Positions 1 to 12,900 of a stretch of DNA of 64,000 nucleotides are shown here, piece by piece; positions within the stretch are counted from its first letter, which is position 1, and each line of letters opens with the position of its first letter. Below the pieces are notes generated by a model, which saw only the letters and a list, made by a program, of their open reading frames with translations, searched no databases and had not been told where the DNA came from. Made by a program: the position numbers and the translations under genes. Origin of the DNA: Metopolophium dirhodum (taxonomy: Eukaryota > Arthropoda > Insecta > Hemiptera > Aphididae); contig NC_083560.1 in assembly GCF_019925205.1 (NCBI RefSeq), forward strand, positions 17,937,145-18,001,144, in the 5' to 3' direction.

Positions 1-189
1 TTTTATATAAATAGCTATTGAAAAATGTCGATCTTATAAAAACTTGTCAATAAATAATATATTATAATAGAAATTAAAAAATTGTAATTTTGATAAATTG
101 GTTGATTTTTTGATCTTATAAAAATTGTCAATAATAAATTGTTGAAAAACAATGTATAATTCTAAATTGAATATCTGTTATTTAATATC
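1..189. other. AT-rich sequence, nothing recognised
   Basis: Very AT-rich with scattered short repeats of TTGATAAATT type. No open frame, splice-flanked exon or transposon end was seen. Confidence 0.5.
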
Positions 190-530
190 TATTAAGGAGA
201 CGTTACAGTGACATTTGTTGTCTCCGTCTTACAAGTGCATAACATAGCAAATTAGCAAATTTTACGCTCAGCAGAACACGTTCATCTCCGTTAGTTATAC
301 TGTTAGAGTGAACTGACCTCTTACACAATTTAAAGGTAAGATTATTATAAGATAGGCTTTTTACTTTATTTTAATTTTAAAGCGAGTTATGAGTGTAAGA
401 AGATGTACGAACAGTTTACAATTTTAAAATACACATTACTCGCTTTAAAATTAAAATATAGTAAAAAGTTAAAAAAGTCATTGTGTAGATAATAGTCTTA
501 CCTTTAAACTTTATTATTTAAGATTTTGGC
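190..530. mobile_element. foldback element related to the 10229-11410 transposon
   Basis: The segment holds the motif GTTAGAGTGAACTGACCTC, also present near the ends of the element at 10229-11410. Its core, about 332-511, is a near-perfect hairpin. TTTAAAGGTAAGATTATTAT and TTTTAATTTTAAAGCGAGT on the left are matched in reverse by ACTCGCTTTAAAATTAAAA and ATAATAGTCTTACCTTTAAA on the right. No coding capacity. Outer limits are approximate. Confidence 0.6.
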
Positions 531-678
531 GCTTTCGTACGATGCAACATTTTTTTTCTCATCTCATTTCGGCACTTATGTCTTCCACCGGTTTACGGTA
601 TATCCGGTCGTCGTTTGCGAGGTCCCACGTGTAACCTCGACGTGTTTATATACCCCTGTCTATCGCGCTGGGTGTACA
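531..678. other. short unique stretch, no supported gene
   Basis: A 60-codon open frame covers 526-708 but runs into the transposon at 687 and shows no splice or domain signal. I treat it as chance. Confidence 0.4.
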
Positions 679-686
679 GCTAGGTA

Positions 687-1543
687 TAGAGATGGAGAAT
701 TTACGTAAAAAAAATATCGGTAAATTTACCGGTAAATTTTACGGTAAATTTACCAATAATGTTGTAAAAATGGTAAAATAGCTAAATCTTAGAGCCATTG
801 TTATTTTTTCCTATTAGATATTAGTAAATACTAAATACGATTCGTATTAGGTACTAATGTTGTATACCTACTTGTTAAATCTAGTTCTTTCTAATAATAA
901 CAATAATTAACAAAAAATTTAAAAAATGAATCTAAAATATCTATTGTTCTGTATTAGACATTAGTAATTAGTACATTTTATGAAATATGAATATTGAATT
1001 ATTCATATTACAATTAATAAATAATTTAAACTAAACTAAACTATCAAAATGCACATTACCTTTATTTCTTTTTAAGTCAAAACATTTATATTTAGACTTA
1101 ACTTTTGTATTAATAATAGTATATTATCAATATCACATTATCTGCATTCTTGGTATCTCCCTATAAAATCTTTCCTAATTACCTACTGATATTTAATGTT
1201 CTAATATATATTAGGGGTGGCAGAATATTGATTTTATAGTATATAACAAACTATATAAACAATAACAAGTATATAAATTATAAATATTACAAATGATAAT
1301 ATCACAGAAGTTCTTTTTTCGGTTACCTACTTTGGTCCAACCTGTTTATTATATTAAACTTTAAAAAATATATCTCTTTACAATTCAGACTAGGCGTTTT
1401 CGATTTCATTTGATTAGAGAGGTCACACAACATTTTTTTTTGGTAAAAAATAATTTACCGGTAAAAAAAAATTGGTAAAATTTACGGTAAATTTTTTTAC
1501 CGGTAAAAATTTACCTGGTAAATTTACTCCACTCACATCTCTA
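687..1543. mobile_element. hAT-type non-autonomous element with 8-bp target duplication
   Basis: The ends are TAGAGATGGAG on the left and CATCTCTA on the right, in inverted orientation. The element is flanked by the exact 8-bp direct repeat GCTAGGTA at 679-686 and 1544-1551, the hallmark of hAT transposition. Just inside both ends are iterated GGTAAATTTACC-type motifs (719-760 and 1440-1530). The 857-bp body has no transposase frame, so it would have moved with an enzyme supplied in trans. Confidence 0.82.
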
Positions 1544-1551
1544 GCTAGGTA

Positions 1552-2076
1552 CGATACGGGTAAACGACGACGGACAAAATTACGTCCGTCTTTTATTAGT
1601 GTGTACACCAATTTTTAATAAGACGTTTGAGAATCCTGCGTTTAATTTAAAGCAAAAGTTAAACGCGACAACAACAATACACCGGAGTACAAATTGGACA
1701 ACGGAAACTATAATATTATATAGTAAAGCCCGGACATAAAGACGGTGCCATTAAGCGGCTGCAGCATTAAATGCATCGTTACGTAAAAGCTCTATTGTTT
1801 TAGACTCCCAGAGGATTGATGTCGCAGCGGGCAATTTCGCCGTGCGCGTTTTTATTTTTATTTTCCCGAATCCCTGCAGCTGCAGTCCGCGAGTCATAAT
1901 CTCGGTCCAGAGTAATAGGCATATTTATACAAGCGCACCTGGGGAAACCGCGTAACGTATACAGAGCGATTCGCCGAGCACGGTCTACCTTTTTCCTTTC
2001 CGCCCCCGGTTGTTCTGCGTTTTATACTAATTTTATTGTTGTCGTACGTTAAAATTATACCATAATATCTTATTTC
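1552..2076. other. GC-richer unique stretch, possible TATA box on the minus strand
   Basis: A TATAAATA on the minus strand (1922-1929) is followed by a GC-richer stretch containing a 40-codon minus-strand ORF (MPITLDRDYDSRT...). A promoter, a small ORF or a chance combination are all possible. No acceptor or donor fits the C2CD2-like gene convincingly. Confidence 0.25.
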
Positions 2077-2706
2077 AGATATTGAGCGGAGCGATGAAGC
2101 TAGTGGTCTCGTAACGGTGTTTATTAAAATTTTATTTTTTCATATCCCGTACAAAAAATGTCTACCAGAAGGAGTGCTTCGATTTCAACATGAAGTATCT
2201 TATGTTTTGGCAAATTGGATCAAAATTGTACATTAGAGAGGTCATTTTTCGATTTTCTCCGTAATTATTTAATTCCACGGGAAAAACCATGGACAATGGG
2301 ATTTTAATTTCAAACGCTTTGTTTATTTAAATAGCGACGAATAAAAAGCAGCTAAATGGATGTCGCTCTACAGTAGGCTACACGGGGGGTCAAAGTATGA
2401 TAGATCGTATTAAACTTGAATTCAATGATATAACATCATCATTGTATAGGAAAAACGATTCGAAATTGAAATCCCACTTTTAGCGGTTTTTCGTAATTTG
2501 TCGGTAGTTTTTCCTGTGGAATTAAATAATTATTATTGAGAAAATCGCTCTAAAGTACCATCTTGATCCAATTTGTTGAAATATAAGGTACTATATTATG
2601 TTGAAATTGAAGAATTTCTTCTGGTAGAAATTTTGTATACAGGATAAAAAAAATAAATAAATAAACACTATTGTAAAACCACAAGCTTCCTCGCTCCGCT
2701 CAGATT
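2077..2706. mobile_element. long-inverted-repeat foldback element (GAGCGGAGC family)
   Basis: The two halves are roughly 250-bp inverted copies of each other. The left begins AGATATTGAGCGGAGCGATG; the right ends with TCGCTCCGCTCAGAT. Shared inner blocks include the GGGATTTTAATTTC, ATTGGATCAA and CTACCAGAAGGAGTGCTTCG stretches, each present once per arm. The middle (about 2350-2450) resembles the GGTGGGTAAGT end of the larger related family. No ORF. Confidence 0.7.
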
Positions 2707-2812
2707 CGTTTTTTTTATACAGTAATATTCATTGAATTAATGTTCAATACAATCCTTTATACATTGGCCCATTTGTAACCTACCGTACAGCAGAGTGATA
2801 TCCACTTACCCC
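2707..2812. repeat. end fragment of the GGTGGGTAAGT repeat family
   Basis: The stretch with GTAACCTACCGTACAGCAGA and ATCCACTTACCCCC matches the terminal segment seen at 32410-32470, 44400-44455, 53741-53830 and 61791-61870. It is a detached terminal piece. Confidence 0.6.
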
Positions 2813-3097
2813 CTTTTTTTTTTAGAGTTGTTGATTTGTGCTTAGTGATTGTATGACATGTCGACGACAATCGTCACAGTATATTTTACTATGCTACAGA
2901 ACTAAAAAACAAAATATTCCCCCTAAACTGTCTACCCCCCTTTTACTGGCACCGGAAGGGGTCGAGAAATAGAGTCCGGATTATGAAAATATGTTTAATT
3001 TGGTATGCGCAACAATAAAACCACGGGTTACTGCTGTGAATATATAAGAAAAACTCAAACCTTTATAAGTTAGGACTATCCTATAAGTATCGTGTAG

Positions 3098-3645
3098 CTA
3101 GTGATTCACCAAACATGTCCATTCGGATTCGGATTTTATATCATACCTACTCAAAAACGACATTTTCAAGTTTTCGAATTTTTTTTTTTACTTCTTAAAG
3201 AGTGTCTTGTAGTGATACAAACTTTAGTTTTTCAAGTTTTCACGCCCCTTTTCAACTGTAAATTGTTATTTTGTGGATATTTAAAAAAGAAAACATTTTT
3301 GCGCCTAATTCAAAATTGAAACGTGTTCTTTCTTAGTCATAAATGTAGTACATGAACCGTTTTTACAAATTACGATTGTCGATAGATGAATATAATATTA
3401 ATTAGTCACTGACATTCTCAACTCAAAACACTTCTCGCTCAGATTTTTATCGTAATATACGTCGAAAATTTGCAGAGAAAAAGAGGGAGTTCTCATTCGA
3501 AACACGTGAGTTTCTATCTCCACGGGGCACTCTTTGAGTATAGGTAGTACGAAAATTGTCGAGAATTCGAAAATCAGTCTTTTGAATAACTGCATTTGTG
3601 AAGGACGAAAAATGGAGCGTGCGCGCCCGGAGAATCACCCTGTAT
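3098..3645. mobile_element. inverted-repeat element with ACAGGGTGATTC ends
   Basis: The left end carries GTGATTCACCAAACATG and the right end GAATCACCCTGTAT, its inverted counterpart. The interior has the GAATTTTT / TTCGAATT blocks shared with the copies at 20962-21785 and 26654-27436. Short open frames inside are not supported as genes. The transposon superfamily is not known to me. Confidence 0.6.
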
Positions 3646-4082
3646 CATAATATATATAATATAGATGTATAATATACTTTTACGCATAGTACGAAATGAA
3701 ATTATAAGTGTTACCCACATAAAAGATAACTAATTCAATGCGGGCAGGAAAAATACCTTCGCCGCGGTCTTAATACAATGAAACATGACGTGCTTTGTGT
3801 GGGTATTATATGTGTGGTAGGCAGTAGGTACGTAATTTCGCGTTAACGGTAATATCTGTTTGTTATGACTTTGCTGCAGCAGTATTCATTACGCGGGTAA
3901 AAAACAAACTAAATTAATATCGATTAACCTATAGTCGATACCATCGGCCGCCTCGCCGTTAAAAATTATTATTTTGATGTCCCGCACAGTTTAATCGTTT
4001 TAGATTTTACTAATTATACTAATATGATGTATATTACGTTTTATGGTACTGAGATAGGATTTAGAAAGTCGTGTGTTCTGAC
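3646..4082. other. unique AT-rich stretch, nothing supported
   Basis: Contains a few GC-richer patches (3740-3780, 3890-3970) but no open frame with splice sites and no transposon ends. Confidence 0.4.
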
Positions 4083-4620
4083 GAAAGGTGGACATTAACT
4101 TATTGGAAAGTTAAAGTTCAGTTAAAAAGTTAATTTTTTTAAATTTTTTAACACAACTAGTTAATTATTTTTGTTTTTAACTCATTAACTTATTCTCAGT
4201 TAAAATGTTTATTGTTGTAACTTGACTTTTTATAATCATTGTCTTGCAGTTCAGTTAATTTTCTTTTCGAGCGATGCGTAATCAACTAGACAATACTGAT
4301 TCGTCGACTCTTTATCGATTTTGGTAATTTATTTTCGAACTACATATTATAATAATCTAATTTTTACACAAACGTCTCGGTATATATGTTTGTGTATAAC
4401 AAAATAATATGGCAGCTAATGACTTAAAAATATTGTACCTTGAAAAAAATTAATTTTTTTATCAACTGAGATTAGTTAATTTTATTTTCTATCTTAACTT
4501 TAAGCTTATTTAGTTCAATTTTTTTTTCGTCAACTTTTAACTTCACTGAAGGCAATTTAATTGAATCAACTTAACTAGCCACAGTTAATTATTTTCATTA
4601 AACTGCCCAGCCCACCTTTG
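4083..4620. mobile_element. TTAAC-rich hAT-like MITE, diverged copy
   Basis: The ends GAAAGGTGGACATTAAC and TTAAACTGCCCAGCCCACC are inverted relatives of the ends of the elements at 12392, 33870 and 47055. The interior is built from degenerate AAGTTAAC repeats. No matching 8-bp flank was found, so the copy is old or its ends are mis-set. Confidence 0.55.
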
Positions 4621-7600
4621 GAACCGATGCACGCCAATAGTTGGTAATTTACAAAATAATTAAATACAACTATATCGATGATGATATCGAAATAACACAG
4701 AGTTTTCTTAAAAGTTTGACATTCTAAAACATATAGCTTTTATAATTTTTTTTGGCATTCTAAAACTCAGCATTCCAAAACTCGATTTTCTAAAACGTGC
4801 GACCAATTTTCATGATACTGCTAGTTGGTGATACTTCTTAATCTTATATTTTTTTTCAATTTTCGAAAAGCTGAACGAGCTTTTTATAATTTAGATCCCA
4901 TAATTACTGTAAATCGAAATGATATAGGCCTGACGATTGACATTTAATATCGTTAACCTAACTAGATGTGACGCGTTTATTATTATAAACCGTGTTTGAT
5001 TATATTATTTTACATGAATAGGTACTGAGTGATCAGTCGAATGTAAGACCCTCAGTATTTCAAAATCTATTAAAGTTTTTTTTAAATAATTAATTCAGAT
5101 AGTTAAAAACAACATTAGTCTAATAAAAAATATATTATTTACTATTTTTTTATCGATATCGTTTTTTTTTTTAAATTTGTTTAATGGTTACATGCATTTT
5201 TAATTCCTCAATCCAAAGATGAATATTTTTTAAGGTAGGTATACTTGGATGTATAAAAATTGAATTATTTTGGACGAATGGTTCATTTCTTGGTATGAAC
5301 TTATAAGTATATATAGTTTAGAATCGCGAGGTGGACAGGGGTACCCCACAAAATGTTCGTCCAATACTCCACTAATTCAAAATGGGACTTGCATGATTTT
5401 ATTTTTATAGATAACAAATGTTCGAAAATATTAAACAAGATTACCACGATAAAGGCACCAAAGTAGTTGACGTTACTGTATCGAGTTTTTAGTTTGAATA
5501 TTTTGTAACAATCGGACACGACCGTAATATTGTTGAATGTTTAAAAGAAAAATACGAAGCAGAATATTACAAATTATTTTTAAAAGGACCCACTGTACCG
5601 CAAGAACGGCTGAGTACAATGAACGTAATGTACTGCCATTCGTAAGTAAGACAAAAACAATTTTACAGTAAAGTTTCTGCACTTTAAATCATCAAAAATA
5701 TTAAAAACATCCAAACACGAATGGTGAACACAATAATATACTAGACAGTCATTATAATATTATCAAATATCAAAGTTCCATTCATGCACAGAAAACTAAT
5801 GTAACCTTCGATATATGATATATTTATATGTATATAGGGTCCGAAATTATCAAAAATACTAACGTAATAACTATCATTGAAATTAAATACAGTAATTATT
5901 ATCTCAATATTTGTAAAAACAAACATTTGATAAACTCAAAACGATAGGTATAATATTTTAGTGATTACGATTTTATAGTTTTCGAGTGACTATTTGACTT
6001 TTTTTTACAAAGTACCTATCAACGAATTTCATATTATACAAATTATATTATTTTGAACTTAAACTTAATCTTACCAAAGATAAAAAAAAAATGAAATTGG
6101 TATGTATCATTGATATTAATTATGATCGATTCGTATTATGTACCTAGGTATAATACTTATAAGTATGACTCACAGCTGGAGTTTGAGTTTGGGTTTTGTA
6201 GTCATTTGATTTTTTTAATAAAATACTTGAAATTCAATTTTGATTTTTTAATTATTATTATTTTTTTTAATTGTTTTTGGGGTTTTTACGGTGATTAGTC
6301 TGTTTAAGTTTTTGTTTTGTATTTAATAATATTTTTTCGAATTGCGTTCGAAATCAAATTATTCGAAAGGTATATATTTTACTTATGTATCATAATATTA
6401 TGTGTTTTAAGGAAATGTCTCATTCATCGATTACATCTTGATATATTATGTTGATACGATTTATTGATTTAGCTCGGACAAGAAATTATAATATTACATA
6501 TTATGATCTAATAGATCTAAGTTCATAAAAATTTTTCATCGGATCAAATTCGAAAATATTATAAAAATTTTGGTGATTCTCGATCAATGCGTAATATGTA
6601 TACAATTAGTAATGACTTAGTTTTTTGAAAATATGTAGTTGGGTGAGAAGCTTCATATCATCCTAAGTAAAATTTTACATTATTTTCTAAATAACATAAT
6701 ACCCATAAGCTGTTAACTGGCCATGACTTCCAATTTTTTTAAAAATTATTTTCAATTATTTCCATAAGTATATTTTTTAATTTTTTTATACGATATTTTT
6801 TTAGTCAATTACAATTTAGAATATCTAACCAACTGTAACATGTTACAGGTATAGTTATGTTTAGTGTCCGGATTGAAGTGCTCCAAAAATGCCTACAAAA
6901 ATTAATTTTATTAAAATGTTGCCCTTAAAAATTGACTTATCAAATTGTTTTTTAATGCAATATTTTATTTAACACTTATTTATTATTTTCTAAACATTTA
7001 TAAGAAAAATAAATTGAAATTTGAATATTTTTATGAAATGCCGATTAATTTATTTGATCAACTGATGCGGTGACGTATCATAGAATAATTGACAATATGT
7101 ATAGAAAAACCCAAAAAACCCTATTAAACTAAACATTAAGAAAAACAAATCGATTATTGATTATCTTTCTATAAGTCTATCCATAAATTAGTTAAATTTA
7201 AAGTAGTAAGTCGTATAAATATGTACAAATATATTGTGCATTAAAACTAACAGCAGTTTCACCGATAAAGTATCTTTTTCATAAAACACACTATGTACTT
7301 GGAAATATTTGTCTTAGATTATCCAAAAAAGTATATACTTACTTCGGTAAATGTAATATGGGGGTCCTATACTAATATGTTAAATAATAATAAAAACAAT
7401 TTAATACGTGCCTACAATATGATATAATAATTTTCGACGGTTCATTAAAAATAGTTTTGGTGTTTTTTTTTTATAATTTAATAAAGCTATAAAATCTGAT
7501 TAGGGCATATAAATAAAAAAAAAATCATGTAAGTATTTATAATTGAACAAAAGCCTAATCCGATCGGTCAATATATTAACAAACATGGTTAATGCTAAAC

Positions 7601-8185
7601 TTTTATTCACTTTGCGTTAACAGAACAAATTTTGAAATTTTGAAATATTAAAATTGAACTGGTTGGTCATCATTGTTGTGCTCAGTGTTGGAAATTTAAT
7701 GGTACCGACTTTACTAAAAAACAGTTTCTGCCGAGTTCGGTTCAACAGTGTTTTATAAGACAAACAAAAATCCGACAAATAATATGAGGAACAATTTACC
7801 TTACGGACAAATTTGTTGGAAGATTTCCAAAGTGTACCGTTTCGATATTGCTCTTCTAAGTTTATGAACATATAGTATTATATTCCTTTAAATCCTCTGA
7901 ACTGTGATTCGTTTGAAATGTTAGTGTGGTGCCTCACAAATTGTTATTTTTGAGTCACGCGTGATAAGAGTGAGTTATGTTCTTGACAAAACACAGTGTC
8001 AAATGTTAAAGCTCGATTAACCCAAATTGTGGTTACTATTACAGGGAATTGAACCGAAAAGGACAAATCCTGGAAAATAATCGTAACCGAATTTAAAATA
8101 AATGTTTTCCAAAGAGTGGAACCAAAACCGAAACCCATATTAATAATAAATTATTATTGTTATTGGAACGTCATACTACGATTAT
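4621..8185. other. 3.5 kb AT-rich intergenic or intronic DNA without supported genes
   Basis: Several 60-84 codon open frames exist on the minus strand (for example 7617-7871), but their composition is that of the surrounding AT-rich DNA and none shows a domain or splice context. A cluster of CATTCTAAAAC motifs lies at 4715-4800. Segments near 8040-8130 and 9350-9450 are diverged copies of one repeat (GTAACCGAATTTAAAAT...GTGGAACCAAAA). Confidence 0.4.
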
Positions 8186-8193
8186 ATTATTTT

Positions 8194-8635
8194 TAGGGAT
8201 GGGTCGAAACCAAGATTTCGTGAACTCGAATCTAACCTCGAACAGAATTTTTTTCTCAAATTGGAACTCGAACTTGATGCTTCTTCGAACTATTTTTGAA
8301 CTTTTAAATTTTGAAAAATTTAAGTTTTAGCCATAACAATAACAAAATAAAAAGTTTACAATTAAAATTTATAAGTGTTATGAACATAATATAAGAAATA
8401 ATTAAATTTAATAAATAAATAATTTAATAATTAATAAGAGTTATCACTTATCAGTTTATCATTGAATCCGAGATCGTTATTATAGTGAGGTTTTCAAAAA
8501 TGAACAGTACCTACACATACGAAAACAAAATCGTTTCGAAGTTTCGAACATACATTTTTCTCAAACTTCAAACCGTTCAAATTTCTTATAGTTTGAGGTT
8601 TTCATGGGTTCGAAGTGTTCGAGATCCCATCCCTA
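8194..8635. mobile_element. hAT-type MITE with perfect 8-bp target duplication
   Basis: It begins TAGGGATGGG and ends CCCATCCCTA, a 10-bp perfect terminal inverted repeat. It is flanked by ATTATTTT at 8186-8193 and 8636-8643. Inside the termini are iterated TTCGAAC / CGAACTCGAA motifs. The element is 442 bp. The open frame across 8485-8682 is just this element plus flank. Confidence 0.88.
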
Positions 8636-8643
8636 ATTATTTT

Positions 8644-9791
8644 GTTTTTACCCACGTGTTCAATTTTTTTTTTTTTTTGTAGAAAGAGTGTTTTGATGTA
8701 GCAAAATTAATATAGTTGTTTAGGGTCATCTGTTTCTGGTGAAGTCTTCAAATATAAATAACTATCTTTGTTATATATTATATAATATACGTATAATATG
8801 TTAGCTACCAATGCGGTCAGACATGTAGACAAGGCGAGTAATGGACTTGGTGATGTCGGCAATGACAGAGGATACCTACTATACTACTATAACCACAAAT
8901 GGTAATCTGTCATTTCCGTAATTGACCTATAAGTCTAGTAGTTATTTTCCAAGGTGGTAATGATAACCGATTCATTGATCACGAAACCGAATACCTATTA
9001 CTTTTTAGTTTAATTACCAACTTTTTTGGATAATAGGTGGGGGTCAAAATATGTTGAGGTATTAAAAACATTGTTTTTACGAACAATCAGAACATGCTAA
9101 ATGTTTAATGTTTTTAATCATATCGATAACTTACTATTAAGTACCTTTAAAATATTATAATAACATAGGTAACACACAGATAGGTCGATTTGAGTATTTT
9201 TCAGTAAGTAATATTATAATAAATAAATAAAATATTACCAACTTATTTATGTTTTAAAAAAATCAAAGAGAAAAAGTTTGATTTTATCGCGCTGGTTTAT
9301 AATACGCGTAACACGGTTTTTTTTAGTTACTACTTACTAGTACAAAGACTGGAGCTGATCCCAAAAAAGGGCATATTGTTCTGGAATCTCATTGTAACCG
9401 AATTAAAATATTTTTCAATAAGTGGAACCAAAAACGAAACCAATATTTACAAACTAAAATTATTGAGTTTTACAACGATTATATAAATTTTGTTTTGAAT
9501 TAGTGATAATTTGTTTTCGTGGTGTAAAGATTGATTCGATGACATTATATTATAATTGTCGTTTAAAGCCATTTATACATAAATCGGAACCGGGTGAAAA
9601 TTTTTAAAACTTTATAACCGAGTACGAGGACCGGTTACAATGCAAACAAATAAGTGATAGGGATACCGTTTACCGGTACCGGTCGGTTACTAGATTCCGA
9701 TGGTGCGATTTATATATTATATTATAATATTATGTTTCTCGATAAAACGAAATAAACGGTTTCGTCGCGAGTTGGTTAGGTTAACACTCAC
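8644..9791. other. non-coding stretch downstream of the last identified C2CD2-like exon
   Basis: Contains a diverged GGAACC-rich repeat (9350-9450 and 9580-9690). A 25-codon minus-strand frame at 8801-8875 follows a usable AG, but I do not accept it as the next exon. No polyadenylation-linked gene end was recognised. Confidence 0.35.
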
Positions 9792-9984
9792 TTCTAACGT
9801 GAGAGTGCCGGACACGGAATCGTCTTGATACGGTCGTGACTGGAGCGACAGCACTTGTCTCTGGTAAGGGTTGACGAGCAGTTCTTCGACGCTGACAATG
9901 GCCAAGCCCATAAACTGATTTCCGCCATTCGGGTTGCAGTCGTACACCTCGAACAATATCTCCTCGGTCGTCCGGTTCAGAGTG
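9792..9984 (-). CDS. C2CD2/TMEM24-like gene, third C2-domain exon (64 aa)
   Basis: The exon is 193 bp, entering in phase 2 after ggtattttcaag and leaving in phase 0 at gtgagtgtt. With the previous exon it reads ENFMFTLNRTTEEILFEVYD, then CNPNGGNQFMGLAIVSVEEL, LVNPYQRQVLSLQSRPYQDD and SVSGTLTLE. EILFEVYD, FMGLAIVSVEEL and SGTLTLE are the last strands of a C2 domain. Loop 3, normally D-x-D-x4-D, is YDCNPNGGNQ, so most calcium ligands are absent. The open frame runs past both splice sites into non-coding sequence. The coding exon after this one was not identified in the 9.8 kb left in the window. Confidence 0.82.
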
Positions 9985-12900
9985 CTTGAAAATACCAAAT
10001 ACAGTATTACGAATCTCCCGGGCCAGCCACCAGGAATGTTTCCCGAGAAAAATTTCCGAAATATCCCATCCTCCCAACCCCCCCCCTCCAAACTCTCGTA
10101 GAAATTACTTAAAAAAAATATTTATTCAAGTACCTACGAGTGGAACGACAGTACTGGGTGGTTTAAATAATGATGACAATGAAGTCATTGTTTAAAATCC
10201 CATCATTACACTGACAACTGATATTTAAGAGGACGCGTCGTACCCACCCGTCTTACACACGTGGGACACACCAAATTTTCGTTCACCAATTTCAATAGTG
10301 TGCTGCTGGTTATGACATTAGAGCGGATTGACCTATTATACAATTTAAAGTCAACATTATTATCTAAGACGCGGTGTATACTCTTATCGATATTGTTATT
10401 CTTAAGTGAGTCTTTTTGAAACTATACATGTTTTTATAACGATCACAGCTTACTTAAACGCCATACAAATATCGGTGGTGAGCAACCTTTTTTGATCCAC
10501 GACCCCAAGAAGAAAGGGTTGGTTTCTACCAACATTATGTAAGTGTACTTAATGGTCTTAATGTATAGAACAATTGTGTTCATAAAAAATATGAAATCGT
10601 TTAATTTTTATATTTCTTTAATTTAACTAATCCAAAATATAAAAATAAATAAAAATTAGATTTTTATAAGACCTAAAATTGAAAAAAATATTAAAATTAC
10701 TATAATATTATAGTCAACATTTAAATGTTTTTTAAATTATAAAATTACTTTTGCATGATTTAAGGATTTTAATGAAAGGCCTAAGCATGCATTGTGGACA
10801 TGATTGATTCTATGTTTAGTTTATTATTTGGCACTGCTACTTTTAAGTCTGATGACAAGTCCATAAGTTCTTTGCTTATTTTTAAATTTTCTAATTTAAT
10901 TTCATTTATATTAAAACTAATTAGATTTATTATTCGCGCTAGATTTTTTTTGGGAATTATTTAAACCGTTCATTAAAATGCGTTTGTACACTTTTTAGAT
11001 GAGCAGTTATAATTTCTTTTATCTTATTAATCTCGAATTATTACAAATTATACAAAATTATAAGCATTGATACGATTGACCAAACGGCTCGTAGACGACA
11101 TAATAACTGTGAGATCAAATTAATTTTCTGCTTAAATTTATTTTGAAAATAAACCATGTACCGCGTGATTCAATAGAAATTAATATCGAAAATTAAGATA
11201 AATTTACGTTGTATAAAATAGTATACGACTCTTTCGTTTGGTGTTAAATTATTGGCGACCCCCTGGTTGCACGCCACTGCCCTAGATAATAATCTTATCT
11301 TCAAATATTGTACATTAGTTCAATTCACTCTAATATCAAAACTGGCGGTACACCATTGCAACTGGTTTACGAAAACTTGCCATGCCGTACGGGTGTCGTA
11401 GACGTCCTCTCAAGAGTATAACTTGAATTAGATACAAATTAAATACATTTTTGGAATCGTCGTCCTAAGTATTCCCATATTCCCTCGTAATATTTTAAGG
11501 GGATAAATTAATATTTGTCAGTCTGATCAGTCAGACAGTTATGAGATTGATTACAAAATATCGAAACATAATATGAATAGTATAATAAATATAAATAAAA
11601 ATATAACACTCTTAGTGTCAGGAATATTATATTCCTGGGAATTTCCTCGGAGAACTTCCCGGAAATCAGCGCATCGCTTGCCGGGTGACCTGACTGCTGC
11701 GCCAGGTCAACGATGACATTTTATTACAGGCACAAAACGATACGAAAATAATTGTACTTACAACATAAAGTTTTCGTTCCACTGTGGCGACGAAGTGTTC
11801 TTCTTCGTCGAAGTCTGCTTCTTCTGGAACGGGTCGTCGACTTCGATCACGCAGTACGGTTCGTAACACCCTACGACGAACAAAATATAAAAAACTCGTT
11901 CGAACAAAATATTCATACTTGGATAGGTATGCACGTAGGAAATGGGTTAGAATAAAAAAAATGTAACGGCTTAGCTTAACCTTGTTTGAGTCCGAGTCCG
12001 ATCGCTTTTATGACTTTGACCATCAACCTTTTCTCTCCTTGCTTCATGACCGTAGATGATTCTATTTTCGGACTCATCTATATTACGGATATGACAATAT
12101 TACGATATGAGTGTATATAACTGTAACTTGTATTCATAATAACGCACATTATATAATTATTATTTTAGAAATCAATTTGTTATTGTCGTTGTTTCATTTA
12201 CAGGCGTGTGGTTCATATTCATTGTCATGGAAAACCCCTCAACATTATCTATACCTATACAGTCATGGAGGTCGACGCACATTACCGAACAAATGGTGTA
12301 TAGACACGTGGTACAAGACCTCACCAACCGATTTCAACATAACCATAGCTTGGTTACCTACGTGGCTACGTAATAATAAATTATAACTATTTAAGCCTGG
12401 GTATTAACGAGTTAAAAGTTAAAATTAAGTTAAAACGTTAGGTTTATTTAAATTAAGTTAATTAACTCGTTACTTTTTTTTCAAATTAACTTTTAACTTA
12501 ATAAGTTACTTTTTTAAGATTAACGTGTTAATTTCAAGTTAATTTTATTCAAAAGTATCTAAATAAAGTTAATTTTCGTACATTTTTGAATGCGGTTTTT
12601 ACTTATATGTATCATTTTAAATTTCTACTGTAATTTTTTTGACCATAAGGAAAAACTATCAAATAAACCATTATTATGTGTCTAGAATTTTTTATTTTTG
12701 CAAATTAGAAAATTTTAACTTTATACTAAGTTAAGTTACTTTTTTTCAAAGTTAACTGAACTTAACTTAACGAGTTGACGAAAAAAATATGAGTTACTTT
12801 TAACTTAACTTAATTATTTTAAAATAAATTAACTTAACGAGTTAAAAAAAATCGTTAACTGACTCAGCCTTGGTTATCTATACCTATACAGCCATGGTGG

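Noticed and set aside
8801..8875. Possible terminal exon of the C2CD2-like gene (24 codons then a stop after an AG)
   Set aside because: Phase would fit, but it would end the protein right after the C2 domain with a tail unlike the family, and the acceptor has no pyrimidine tract.
9986..10195. Plus-strand open frame next to the C2 exon
   Set aside because: Antisense to the end of the exon frame and intron; composition and position mark it as a shadow.
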